The position numbers were made by a program, and so were the translations under genes. Under the pieces are notes generated by a model. It was not told where the DNA came from and made no database searches. It worked only from the letters and a program-made list of their open reading frames with translations. A DNA stretch of 64,000 bases from contig CM071597.1 in NCBI GenBank assembly GCA_036435485.1, forward strand, positions 175,752,147-175,816,146. Direction: 5' to 3'. This document shows positions 1 through 10,781 of this stretch, in pieces; the stretch's first letter is position 1, and the number at the start of each line of letters is the position of its first letter. Origin of the DNA: Saposhnikovia divaricata (lineage: Eukaryota > Streptophyta > Magnoliopsida > Apiales > Apiaceae).

Positions 1-908
1 TTACGTTTTGAAAATAATATCGAGATTTTTCCTCAGCTTTATATATTTATTTTGCAATTTACAAAAGCTGGCTTTATATAAATAATCGAATAATTGACTA
101 ATAATGATTCGAAAAAAAGCCAAATTATATACAAATTATACGTTATTTTATATTATACCATTCTATTAAAAAATATTATCAATTTTTTATTTAAATGTTA
201 ATCAAATAATACTAAAATTAAGAATCTACATAATTATTGGGCCAAATTATTGGCGGGCTCCAAAAAATAAAGCGGGCTTTTAAAATATTGGACAAAACAA
301 GCGGGACTACTAACATTAACAAGAGGCGGGACAATAATTGACTGAAACATAAAACCTAACCACACATAATAACCCCTCCCTATCCCTCACCTCTCTTCTT
401 CTCTCTCTCGCCTCACCACCGCCTCCCTCAACCATCGGCATCACCACCCCACGCTGGTTTTTCCACTAGTACTTCAACACACACGAACCCCCTCCCCTGT
501 TCTCTCCCTCTTCTCTCTCCTTTCGCCGCCAACCCCCTCCCCTGTTTATCTCTCTTCTTCTCACAACACCAGTACTTCAACATCCTTTATCTCTCCGTTT
601 TCTTTTCAATTCATACACACATCCACAAACCCTTTTTGTTTATACTGATTTCAGTTTGTGAGTTCGCTAATTTCCGTTTTAAATTTGATGTCACCGAGTT
701 TAGTGAGTTTTATGCGAGTAGCTGAGTCGAGTTTAATGTTTCGTGTTTTGGTTTTTGCTGTCCTGAGTTCTGGTTTGTTTCGATTTGTAAGAATTTTTGT
801 TTAAATTATTGGTTCCAGAAGATTTGGTTTTGTCGAGTTCAGAATTGGTATTTGGTTCCAGAACATGCGGCTCTGTTTGTTTACTAATCATGTTGTTAAA
901 ATGTGTAG
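1..908. other. Upstream stretch without a gene; GCGGG cluster and pyrimidine-rich leader-like tract
   Basis: Nothing in this stretch reads as a coding exon. Bases 1-240 are AT-rich. Bases 250-335 hold four GCGGG cores within about 90 bases, one in the context TTGGCGGG, which resembles an E2F-type site. Bases 361-620 are rich in C and T with many TCTCTC runs, like a plant 5' untranslated leader, and contain a local direct repeat of CCCCCTCCCCTGTT (about 489 and 534). Bases 640-905 are T-rich and end in a splice-acceptor-like TGTAG just before the first PRK exon, so part of this may be a genuine PRK intron. Promoter function is inference only. Confidence 0.35.
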
Positions 909-1852
909 GTATGACGAAAGGGTGAGGGACCTCTTGGACTTCAGTATCTACTTAGATACCAGCAATGAGGTTAAGTTTGCATGGAAAATCCAGGTAAATT
1001 ACTTCATTTTTCTACTATTTTTTGCCTTCTTTGCACAAGTTATTGTATATCTAACTTTATTGTTTGGTATGAACTGTAGAGAGACATGGCAGAAAGAGGA
1101 CACAACCTTGAGAGTATAAAAGCCAGTATTGAAGCCCGAAAACCAGACTTTGATGCTTACAATGGTAATTACATGTTCTCTATATCTTTGTGAAATGCGA
1201 GTTTCATTTGACTTTTCATAGCGATACACATATCTTTCTGTTTTCCAAGCTTATTATCTGATGTTATGCAGATCCACGGAAGCAATATGCAGATGCAGTC
1301 ATAGAAGTGTTGCCAACACAGCTCATTCCCGACGATAATGAGGGGAAATTCCTGAGAGTTAAGCTAATAATGAAAGAGGGAGTGCAATTCTTCTGTCCTA
1401 TTTACCTGTTTGATGAAGGCTCAACCATTTCTTGGATACTTTGTGGCAGGAAACTCACTTGCTCTTACCCTGGCATCAAGTTTGCCTTTGGCCCTGACTC
1501 CTACTATGACAATGAGGTAAGTTTTGCCAGCTGATACTTGTAAACAAATCAAGTGTATTTGACACTTACGGTTTGCTTTGTTCCGACTTTTTAACCTCAG
1601 GTTTCTGTGTTGGAGATGGATGGACAATTCGACAGATTAGATGAGCTTATCTATGTTCAGAGCCATCTGAGCAACATTTCAACCAAGTTCTATGGTGAGG
1701 TAACATAACAGATGCTAAAACATGCTGATTTCCCTCGTAGTAACAATGGAACAGGTCTTTTTCAGACTATTGTCGGATTTAAAATCCGAGACCTCTATGA
1801 GTAACTTATTGCCAGTAAGTCTGGAGCTGCACAGCAAACCACGAAAGCCTAA
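909..1852 (+). pseudogene. PRK: Phosphoribulokinase 3'-half pseudogene (four exons, two in-frame stops)
   Basis: PRK phosphorylates ribulose 5-phosphate with ATP to ribulose 1,5-bisphosphate in the chloroplast stroma (Calvin cycle). Exons read 909-993, 1080-1164, 1272-1516 and 1601-1852 with GT-AG introns and consistent phases; the first begins within a split Met codon, as expected for HPM-YDERVRDLL. Recognisable PRK segments are YDERVRDLLDFSIYLD, RDMAERGH, EARKPDFDAY, LFDEGSTISW and TKFYGE. The C-terminal redox cysteine pair survives as CGRKLTC. Two stops replace Gln-position codons: TAA at 1706-1708 and TAA at 1802-1804; the family stop is TAA at 1850-1852. The N-terminal half, with transit peptide, ATP-binding P-loop and the other regulatory cysteine pair, is absent. 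About 222 codons remain, against about 350 in a mature enzyme. Retained introns mean a DNA-level duplicate, not a retrocopy. Identification from memory of the family; very likely correct. Confidence 0.87.
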
Positions 1853-3340
1853 AAAATAATTGCTAGAGGTACTTGGACATAGCACCTTGTTACCTGATAT
1901 TTATTTATTCTCCGTCATATATATCTGTAAACTTCCCCACCTATAATTTTCATTTTTTAGTCACACTATTTTTCACAAGGATGAGATATATCCGTTTGTA
2001 CTTAGGTCCGTTTTTGTGTGGAACCTTGTTATATAGAGAAGACAATGCAGAATGTAACACGAATATATTAAATTCTCTGCAACTAAGATTGAGTGCCGGA
2101 AAAAAAACTGCATATTTATGTGAATCTTCATCATAAACAGTGAAAATGCATTAGTTACAATAAACCAATCTTCATCATAAAGATGAGTTATATACATTTG
2201 TACTTAGGTCCGGTTTTGTGTCATCATGTGTCAGCTGTAGCTTCAGATGAGTTATATACATTTCACAAGTATGAGTTACGATAATTTTAGTGAATTTCTG
2301 AATATAATTAAACTCCAGCCTTGTGTCATCATGTGTCAGTTGTAGCTTCAGTGGATATTAGTAGTGTTGGTCATCTTACTTTTCCTATAATTGCTGTTAC
2401 AGCTCTTATAGCAATTGCAGTGACAGCTTTTATTTGTTCTTCAATCTGTTTATTGGTTTAGGAATCTTTAATTGCTTAAGTAAATACAAATACATAAATT
2501 TCATCAAAACATGATCACATAAATAAATGTAAACATGATATTTAATTAGGTGAATCAGAATGATATTAGCTACATTAAAAGCTTAATGTTGTTTGTTAAT
2601 ATTATAGGGAACAAAATGTTCTGGGGAAGATGTTATTATAGGAAGACTACTCCCATTCCTCAAGATGATCCTGGTCAGGGGTAAGTTGCATCGAGGTACA
2701 CTCGTCGCAACCATAGCACAAGTTTACGTCACAGTGAAACAAGGATGGTTGATCAGGTAGGCATTTATAAAATATGTCATTTGCAGTTCGAAGTACTTGT
2801 ATATACAAAAACAATTAAGTTTAGAAGCGGGTCCTGTAAAATGTTGATTATTTTAATTCCTTAATGTTAATGTTATCTTTGTTGTATAATGCTTCTGTAG
2901 GTACTACTTGCAACGAATGCTGATGGTTTAAGATTTGTGAAAGTAAGGAACCGTTGGCAGCTACTCTGTTGTTTCAGCTTTTAAACTTTATAGAATAGAT
3001 TTTAGACCAGTGTACCCAGCTTGTTTGGTTTCATGTCACACCTGTAAGTGTAAATATGTCTGCAACTTGTAATTTTGCATTCTGTAAGTGTAAATATGGA
3101 AGGCAGGAAATGGAGTTCATACTCTTGTTTCTCACTGATGAATATTATTCTGAGAATTGCAATTTATATATATTTTAAAAAATTTGGCTCTATGAATATT
3201 GTTCTGAGAATTGCAATTTTTATATTTTTTTAAAAAAAATGACTTATAGTTGATATGTGTTCAGGTTAAAAGTAAAGCAGGCTTAAAAAAATAGATTTAA
3301 ATAAAATATTGAAAAATCAGTTTTTTTTAACTTATAGCGT
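1853..3340. other. Intergenic stretch without a recognised gene; short direct repeats
   Basis: No convincing gene. Two dispersed direct repeats are visible: a unit around GTACTTAGGTCC occurs near 2001 and 2199, and a 30-base unit containing GTGTCATCATGTGTCAG occurs near 2217 and 2324. Bases 2607-2690 and 2700-2760 are less AT-rich and look exon-like, flanked by AG and GTAAG/GTAGG, but the translation is not one I recognise. It could be PRK 3' flank, filler inside a transposon, or a captured fragment of another gene. Confidence 0.35.
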
Positions 3341-3704
3341 CGGTTGTTTGTCCAGGCGACGCTATAGAAACACATAAAAAGCGTCGGTTTTTTATACGGG
3401 CGACGCTATAGATACCAATAAATCAATTTTTTTAATACTTATAGCGTCGGTTGTTTACTGATGCGACGCTATAAATCCAAATTAAAAGCGTCGGTTGTTA
3501 AGAACACTGACGCAACAAGTACCCTAAAAGCATCGGTCTTTTGCTTTATTGCGATGGCTTTTAAACCGATGCTAAAGGTTTGTAGCAACGGCAATTTGAC
3601 CGACGCTATAGGTATAGACCTATTGCCACGCCTACATGTACTATGCCATTTAACCGACGCAATAGGTCAATTGACCGTTGCAATAGGTCCAGTTGGTACT
3701 AGTG
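3340..3704. mobile_element. CACTA (En/Spm)-like subterminal repeat region
   Basis: Short repeats of AGCGTCGGTT and its complement (AACCGACGCT, GGCGACGCTATAG) occur in both orientations about ten times, for example near 3337, 3355, 3380, 3400, 3445, 3467, 3487 and 3600. Dense AGCGTCGGTT/AACCGACGCT repeats are typical of plant CACTA subterminal regions. The block ends at 3696-3704 with GTACTAGTG, which reads CACTAGTAC on the other strand, a plausible CACTA terminus. It abuts the start of the Copia LTR homology. No transposase is seen, and the matching opposite end is unproven (see findings). Confidence 0.5.
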
Positions 3705-4714
3705 GATGTACATCCATAAAACACCTTGAAAAACATATGTGTACAAGATTAAAGTTTTTTAACTTATCAACGGATATCCAAGCTATGTACATCCATTGAT
3801 GAGGTAGCTTATCGACTGATAAGATTGTAGCATACCTTGTATTTGAGCTTTTGACTGCTTGTTAATACTGTAGTTGCAATAGATCCTAAGTCATGTTGAC
3901 TATCAATGGATATGCAGAATAGGGTAGCTAATTGTATATAGGCTGTGCTATGTAATTCTGTATAAGTGAAGTGGTGATCAACGGATGAAGCCTCTATGTC
4001 AACGGATACGGTATTCTTAGCAAGCATCAATCAACCTGTCGAGCCATGTCTACATCAACGGATAAAATACTTCAACCAATAATGTCTTGAGATTAGAGGT
4101 TGATGGCGACTTGACATGCCTGACAGATCACATGGGTTGATAAGCTCAAAATGGGTATGGTAACCAGTATTGGAAACGAAGAAGAAAAAGAAGCATTCCT
4201 TATTCTCACAAACAATCTAGCTGGTGAATCTAGTGCAAATCTGTCCAAAGACTACCAGACAAATTGTGTCACATGGAGACTAAGGAGTGGCAACAAACCC
4301 TGCAGAATCCTTTGACTTAGAAGATTCGTTTATTTTGTAGGGTTTGTAAACTTGTGGTATTTATATACCTCAAGTGTAGCATAGCTAAAACAGAGAAGAA
4401 AAACACTGAGCTAAAACGCCAAACGCATTAGGTTCTCTTGTAATAGTTTTAGCTTTGTATTCGTAGCTGTGTACTCATTTACACAGGGAAGTTTTTTTCA
4501 ATACAACCCTCAAGTGGAGTCGAACAAAACCCCACCTGAAATTTTTAAGTGTGTTTTGTTCTTATTTATTTCTGTCTTTTACAGTTTAGACTTTCAATCT
4601 GTTTATCTGTTTCCATTGAAGTATAACTGTTGTCTTGTTAAAATCGAAAGAAGTTTACAAGATTGTATTCAACCCCCCTTCTACAATCTTAAAGTGTGCA
4701 ACTGGGATATATCA
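3705..4714 (+). repeat. Copia 1 5' LTR
   Basis: Homologous to 26097-27120 from about 3705 on, ending in ATATCA just before the primer binding site. It carries several CAACGGAT motifs (3766, 3977, 3998, 4054) and a TATA-like stretch TATTTATATA at 4358-4367, the likely promoter. The expected start TGTTG, seen in the other copy, is missing here. Confidence 0.8.
4358..4367 (+). promoter_or_regulatory. TATA-like box of Copia 1 5' LTR
   Basis: TATTTATATA lies about 350 bases before the LTR end. The other LTR has TATATATATA at the aligned place (26761-26770), so a TATA-like element is conserved although the bases differ. Transcription start is not determined. Confidence 0.4.
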
Positions 4715-4717
4715 ATT

Positions 4718-4731
4718 GGTATCAGAGCGAG
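4718..4731 (+). other. Primer binding site of Copia 1 (tRNA-Met type)
   Basis: TGGTATCAGAGCGA lies three bases after the LTR end. TGGTATCAGAGC is complementary to the 3' end of initiator tRNA-Met and is the usual Copia primer site. Confidence 0.85.
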
Positions 4732-4766
4732 CTTCTAACATACAAGAAGTTTAAAGATCTTGCACC

Positions 4767-5738
4767 ATGGGAAAGAAAGACACAAGGGTAAAGATTCCAA
4801 TTCTTGACAAAGACAACTATTTTCATTGGAAGGTAAAGATGCATCTCCATCTCTCAGCACTAGACGAAGACTATGTGAACTGCATAGAGAAAGGGCCTCA
4901 TATTCCTATGAAGCCTAACGCTGGTGTTGGTGAAGATGCTGGCTCTGCAGCTGCTGGAAGCTCTATTCCGAAATCTCAGGCTGAGTTCACAGATGAGGAC
5001 TTAGAAGTGATACATAAGGATAAGAAGGACATGAACATCTTATTCAATGGTATTGACCAAGATATGTTTGATTGTGTTATAAACTGCACTTTTGCCAAAC
5101 AGTGTGGGACACTATTCAAACAATCTGTGAAGGAACTGAACAAGTTAGAGAGAATAAGATGCAGCTCTTAATACAACAGTATGAACATTTTCACCATTCC
5201 TCTGGTGAAAATTTGACAGACATATTTAGTAGATTTCAAAAGCTACTAAATGTTCTGAAGTTGTATGGGAGGAAATATGAAACCAAGGACTCCAACCTAA
5301 AATTTCTGAGATCTCTTCCTAAGAAATAGAAGACGGTGACAGTCTCGTTGAGAAACTCTCAAGACTACAAAGAATTTACACTTGAGAGACTGTATGGTAT
5401 TTTGAAAACCTATGAGCTTGAAATGCAACAAGATGAGGAAGTGGAAAAGATTCAGAAGAAGGCTGGATCTGTTGCCTTAGTGGCCAGCATTCCAGTGAGC
5501 CAAGAGAGCGAGGAGATGGAGAGCACAAAATCCACACCAAGTCCAAAGACTTGTGAAGGTGGAAATCTAGCAGAGGGAAAAGCAGGTTGATTAAAGAACT
5601 CGATGGATCAATTGGAGGTGAATCTGAAGACTTGGATGACTATCTAGCATTCTTGTCAAGGAGGTTCTCCAAGCTTAAATTCAAAAGAAATCCAGCAGGA
5701 GACAGGTAATTCAGAAAGAATCTTCAGCCATCTAGAGA
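4767..5738 (+). pseudogene. gag: Copia 1 gag, N-terminal part
   Basis: Starts at ATG 4767 shortly after the primer site. The opening segment with DKDNYFHWKVKM is the usual Copia gag N-terminus; the protein would form the particle shell. A one-base deletion near 5100 (Copia 2 has one extra A at the aligned place, near 27496) shifts the frame. Reading then continues in the next frame to a TAG at 5327-5329, at a position expected to be Trp, and on to about 5570, where the frame changes again; another stop follows at about 5708. It is therefore in several pieces and cannot give a full Gag. Confidence 0.8.
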
Positions 5739-5739
5739 C

Positions 5740-7026
5740 ATGGTTGACAGATCCAAGTTCAAATGTTTTAATTATGGAATTGCTGGCCATTTTGCCAATG
5801 AATGCAGGAAGCCTAAAGCTGAGAATGAGAAGAAACAGTTTGGAACTGTTGACTATAAGAAGAAATATTTCGATCTTCTCAATCAGAAGGAAAAAGCATT
5901 CGTGTCTAGAGACAGTGATTGGGCTGCTGGTGGAGATTCTGATGTAGAAAAAGAGTTTGTCAACCTTGCCCTCATGAAAAATGAGAAAGATGAAGAAGCT
6001 AGTTCATCAAGCAACCATGTATTCTCTTCTAACCTAACTGATCTATCTAAAGCTGAATGTTCTAGTACAATTGATGAGATGTCTTTTGAATTGTATAACA
6101 TGCATGTTTCCTTGAAATCGCTTAACAAAGAAAACAAAAGGATAAGAGATCTTAATGAAAAGTTAAGTGATAGGAATGCTTTAATAGAAACTCAGTTGTC
6201 CGAGTTTGAGACTTTGAGAAGAGTTTGCCAGGAAGCCAAAGATAAATTGATTGAAACTCTCGAGCGAGAGAAGACATTAAAAGAGCAGTTGAAGAAAGAA
6301 CAAGATCTAATTGACTTTTGGGGAAGGTCCCGGGCCATTATTGGAGAAATCTGTAATGTCCAAGGAATCAACTCCTTTAGTAAATTAGGAGAAATCTGTA
6401 ATGTCCAAGGAATCTGTGTGTCAACGGATGATACCTGCAATTATCCGTTGAACACCGAACCATCGATGGATACATATCAATGTCATCCATCGAAGGCCAA
6501 AACTGTCAGCAAAGCAACTCTAGCTAAACTGAATAATCAATATGGACCAGTCAGCAAAAACTTTGTAAAAGGAGAATGTAGCAAAATGAAATCAGTTGAA
6601 GAAGCTAACATAGGTCACTTGTCCCACAAGCGATTGAAGGACAAGTTAGAGAAAGTTGATTCAAGAGCTAAAGGAAGGAAAAAGAACAGAAATGGCAAAG
6701 TAGGGATTAATAAACACAACAATTACACTCCTGATAAATATGCTCCTAGAAAAGAATGTGTTAATTGTGGTAGTGCTAATCACCTATCTGCTAGTTGTAG
6801 AAAATTGAAAAATGCTCCCATACCTTTACACTTGCCTACTTCCACTATGTATGCTATGCTTAATACTACTGCTCAGCCTGTTTATGCATCTAGTCTATAT
6901 GCAAACATGCCATTCATGCACAATCCATACTATAATGCATTCAATATGCCTCAGATGCCATGGATAATGAATAACATGCATGCACAGACTATGCCTAATT
7001 CTAAATTCTATAATGTAATTGAGTAA
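5740..7026 (+). pseudogene. gag: Copia 1 gag, zinc-knuckle and coiled-coil part
   Basis: An open frame of 428 codons, continuing gag. Near residues 9-22 is a CCHC zinc knuckle in which the second Cys is replaced by Tyr (CFNYGIAGHFANEC), so it probably cannot bind zinc. Residues about 105-190 are rich in Glu, Lys and Leu and look coiled-coil. A second, intact CX2CX4HX4C knuckle (CVNCGSANHLSASC) lies near residue 340. The C-terminal part is rich in Met, Asn, Tyr and Pro. A 45-base tandem duplication is seen at 6343-6414. CAACGGAT-type motifs occur at 6421, 6443 and, as variants, at 6463 and 6486. Two knuckles separated by a long spacer fit Sirevirus-type gag. Confidence 0.78.
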
Positions 7027-7505
7027 GGCTCAGATCCTGGCTTTCAAAGGCCCACTCCCAAAGTCAAGATTGATTTAACTCAGTCTGGACCCAAGGATAG
7101 AAAGGATTTGAAAGGCAAGAAAAAGGCTAACACTGCAGGACCCGAGGAAACTTGGGTACCAAAATCAACTTGATTTAGTTTTGATGTGTGCAGGGAAACA
7201 GAAAGAACCTCTGGTATCTGGACAGTGGCTATTCAAGACACATGACTAGAGATTCTACCCTGCTCACTAAGTTCGAGGAGAGAGCTGGACCTAGCATTAC
7301 CTTTGGAGACAACAGCAAAGGTTACACTAGAGGATATGGCTTGATTTCAAAAGGAAATGTTGTCATTGAGGATGTAGCACTAGTTGACGGGCTTAAGCAT
7401 AATCTGCTTAGTATCAGTCAACTATGTGATAAAGGCCAAAATGTGTGGTTTACTTCAGAAGCTTGTGTTGTTTTAAAAAAAAAACGACGACAAGTTAGTG
7501 ATGAC
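7027..7505 (+). pseudogene. Copia 1 protease region
   Basis: Covers the aspartic protease that cleaves the Gag-Pol polyprotein. NLWYLDSGYSRHMT holds the catalytic Asp-Ser-Gly; downstream LISKGNVVIEDVALVDGLKHNLLSISQL is the usual Copia protease C-terminal part. The frame from 7188 is open to 7538, but a run of ten A's near 7475-7484 seems to have slipped, since integrase continues in another frame from about 7498. A stop at 7024-7026 separates it from gag. Confidence 0.78.
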
Positions 7506-8850
7506 AGGCAATCGAAAAGGGAATGTGTACACAGCTGACTTCAATTCAACAAGTGCAATCTCAGCTAGATGTCTTTTTAGCAAAGCAAATATAGATGAAG
7601 GCTGGCTGTGGCACAAGAAACTGTCACACTTGAATTTCCAAGCAATGAATGAGTTGGTCAAAAAGGATTTGGTTAGAGGTATTCTAAAGTTGGATTTTTC
7701 CAAGGATGGATTGTGTGATGCATGCCAAAAAGGGAAGCAAAAGAAGGTCGCTTTCAAATCCAAGTCAATGTCCTCCATTGATCATCCTCTGCAGTTACTC
7801 CATATGGATCTTTTTGGACCAGTCAATGTAATGTCAATCTCTAAGAAGAGATACTGTCTAGTGATTGTGGATGACTTCTCTAAATACACGTGGACATTCT
7901 TTCTGCACTCCAAGGATGAGGCATAAGAAATCATCATCAATCATATCAGAACAATCAACAACAATCCTTCTTTCAGAGTGAGAAGGATGAGAAATGATAA
8001 TGGAACTGAGTTCAAGAATTCTATGATGAGAGGGTTTTGTGAAGAACAAGGAATTATTCAAGAATTCTCTACACCTAGGACTCCTCAACAAAATGGTGTA
8101 GTAGAACGGAAAAACAGGACTCTCATTGAAGCTGCAAGAGCAATGCTTGAAGAATCAAAGTTACCAACATATTTCTGGGCTGAAGCTGTCAATACTGCCT
8201 GCTACACTCAGAATATTTCTTTGGTCAACCAAGCAAAAGGACTGACTCCATGCCAACTATTCAAGGGAAAGAAGCCAACAGTTAACTTCTTACATGTCTT
8301 TGGTTGCAAATGTTTTGTCTTGAGGAATCAAGGTGAAAACATTGGAAAGTTTGACACCGAGGCAGATGAAGCTATCTTTGTTGGATATTCATCAGGGAAA
8401 TCATACAGGGTCTATAACCTAAGACTTAACATTGTTATGGAATCCATACATGTTGTCTTGGATGATAAGAAAATCCAAGGGTTGATAGATGAAGGTTTCC
8501 ATGAAGATCTATCATTTGAAAATGATACAGGTGGTGAAGATAGTGAAGATGATGTAGAAGCAGCTTCGAATGATGTAAGATCGCAGCATGCTCGAGGTGA
8601 AGAGCGTGGGACATCATTCGTTGATGCTGATGAAGCCCCATCCGTTGAAGACAATTCTGATTTACCCGTTGATAGTCACAGAGAATTATCCGTTGACAAC
8701 TCTGTTAGCACTCCAACCTCAAGAGCCACACACTCAGGGGGAGTTTCTCAGAGTCGTCACTCAACAACAAATCAGAATGATCAACACAGGGAGAATGAAG
8801 CTACGTCATCAAGATCAAATCTGCCACCATCAAGGAAATGGACCAAAGAT
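7498..8850 (+). pseudogene. Copia 1 integrase with C-terminal hinge
   Basis: Integrase inserts the cDNA into the host genome. The zinc-binding HHCC module is seen (WHKKLSHL and CDACQKGK), followed by HMDLFGPV with the first catalytic Asp, NDNGTEF with the second and VVERKNRTL with the Glu. A single TAA at 7924-7926 interrupts the core between the first and second catalytic residues; the same frame then runs from 7978 to 9042. After the conserved HVFGCKCFV region comes an acidic low-complexity hinge (residues about 185-290 of that frame) containing CAACGGAT-type motifs at 8640, about 8665 and 8688. This hinge leads into reverse transcriptase. Confidence 0.82.
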
Positions 8851-9860
8851 CACCCATTTGAACTCATAATTGGAGATTCAAATTCCAGAGTCCAAACTAG
8901 AAGGGCAACTCGAGAAGAATGCTTGTACATCATTTTTATGTCTAAAGAAGAACCTAAGAGAGTCGAAGATGCCCTCCTAGATCCAGACTGGGTTTTAGCA
9001 ATGCAAGAAGAGCTAAACCAGTTTGAGAGAAATGAAGTGTGAAACTTGTACCCAAACCTAAAGACAAATCTGTGATTGACACAAAATGGGTATTCAAGAA
9101 CAAGATGGACGAGAATGGCATAGTTACAAGGAACAAAGCTAGATTGGTTGCCAAAGGCTACTGCCAAGAAGAAGGAATTGATTTTGATGAAACCTTTGCA
9201 CCTGTAGCAAGGTTGGAAGCAATCAGAATCTTCCTAGCCTATGCAGCCCATGCCAATTTCAAAGTCTATCAGATGGATGTCAAGAGTGCTTTTCTAAATG
9301 GCATTTTGGAAGAGGAGGTGTATGTAAGTCAACCTCCTGGTTTTGAAGATTCAGATTTTCCAGAGTATGTCTATTTTCTTCTCAAAGCACTCTATGGCCT
9401 GAAGCAAGCACCTAGAGCCTGGTATGACACTCTTTCACAGTTCCTTATAGAGAATCACGTCACTCGAGGTATTGTTGATAAAACTCTCTTTTATAGAAAT
9501 GTCAATGGCTCTATGATACTTGTAAAATCTATGTAGATGATATAATTTTTGGGTCTACTGATGAGAAGCTTTGCAAAAGGTTTGCCAAACTTATGCAAGG
9601 TAAATACGAAATGAGCATCATGGGGGAACTGACTTACTTTCTTGGATTACAAGTAAAGCAAGTTAGTGATGGTATTTTCATTAGCCAATCCAAGTATGTT
9701 TATGATCTTTTGAAAAGATTTAACATGCTAGATTGTGCTTCTGCAAAAACACCCATGGCCACTACCACCAAACTTGAGTTGGATACTAAGGAGAAGAAAG
9801 TGGACATCTCAAGTTATAGGGGCATGGTAGGCTCACTTTTATATTTCACAGCCAGCAGAC
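8851..9860 (+). pseudogene. Copia 1 reverse transcriptase
   Basis: Copies element RNA into DNA. The conserved Copia RT segments are visible: RNKARLVAKGY, FDETFAPVARLEAIR, YQMDVKSAFLNG, LLKALYGLKQAPRAWY, and the YVDD catalytic motif (IYVDDIIFGS, about 9530-9556). Two frameshifts break it. One is at about 9035, where one base is missing from the expected Glu-Val-Trp-Lys codons (Copia 2 keeps the base near 63705). The other is just before YVDD near 9525. The frame after 9593 continues with ELTYFLGLQVKQ. Confidence 0.85.
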
Positions 9861-10474
9861 CTGATATTATGTTCTCTACTTATTTATGTGCTAGATTCCA
9901 AGCTGATCCCAGGGAATCTCATTTAATAGCTATTAAAAGAATTTTCAGATATCTCAAAGGAACACCAAACCTTGGCATTTGGTATCCTAGAGAATCTGGT
10001 TTTAATCTAACTGGCTATTCAGATGCAGATTATGCAGGTTGTAAAATTGACAGGAAAAGTACCACAGACACTTGTCAATTCTTAGGGAACAAGCTGGTCT
10101 CTTGGTTTAGCAAGAAGCAGAATTCAGTTTCTACTTCTACTGCAGAAGCTGAGTATATTGTAGCTGGGAGCTGTTGTGCACAAATCCTATGGATGAAGAA
10201 TCAACTTCTTGACTATGGTTTAAGAGTTGATAGAATTCCAATCTTCTGTGACAACACTAGTGCAATTGCCATATCTGATAACCCAGTGCAACATTCCAGA
10301 ACCAAGCACATAGACATCAGATACCATTTCATCAAAGAACATGTGATGGAAGGTACTGTGGAACTGCATTTTGTTCCAAGTGAGAAGCAACTTGTAGATA
10401 TCTTTACCAAGCCACTTGATGAATCAACATTCACAAGGTTGGTAAGTGAGCTAGGTATGCTGAATTTTTCCTAA
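9861..10474 (+). pseudogene. Copia 1 RNase H
   Basis: Degrades the RNA strand of the RNA-DNA hybrid. It is the C-terminal part of a 293-codon open frame (9593-10474) starting in RT. Catalytic acids are seen in SDADYAGCKIDRKST (Asp), STAEAEYIVA (Glu) and FCDNTSAIAI (Asp), followed by RTKHIDIRYHFI and the usual pol C-terminus DIFTKPLDE. This domain itself is intact; it is listed as a pseudogene because the polyprotein feeding it is broken. Confidence 0.85.
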
Positions 10475-10781
10475 TTTATCTGAGATATTTGCATGGTTGG
10501 TTGAGCAGCCAAAAATTAGTTTGAATTTTTCTTGTCTAAGAAAAGGTACGAATTTCTGTCTAAGTCAGAATTTACCCATCAACGGATGTGTCTTTTACCC
10601 GTTGATGATTCATGTAATATCTGGATTTTATTTTTATTTTTATTTATTCGGTGGATATTTAGTTTCCTTTGTGTGTATTATCTCAATAATACATATCAAC
10701 GGGAAGCTCGTCTCTCGAGGATTTACACCTTTATCCATCGGTTACTATAGTACGCACACGTCGCTGTATGTATAGTACTGG
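10475..10781 (+). other. Copia 1 stretch between pol and the env-like ORF, left of the Tekay insertion
   Basis: No gene. It holds a CAACGGAT motif at 10578-10587 followed by ACCCGTTGATG (about 10597) and a further ATCAACGGGA near 10697. It ends with ACTGG (10777-10781), the 5' copy of the target-site duplication made when Tekay element 1 inserted. The stretch resumes at 22463. Confidence 0.7.

Noticed and set aside
1307..1534. A 75-codon frame as a gene of its own
   Set aside because: It is the third PRK exon read through its splice donor.
3461..3799. 112-codon frame across the GCGTCGG repeats
   Set aside because: The frame is made of the CACTA-type repeats and runs into the Copia LTR.
4718..4731. 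tRNA gene fragments at the primer sites
   Set aside because: These are the short complements of tRNA 3' ends used as primer sites; no cloverleaf.
8412..8654. Minus-strand frames in the Copia hinge (also 63099-63305)
   Set aside because: Shadows of the acidic hinge; the real coding strand is plus.
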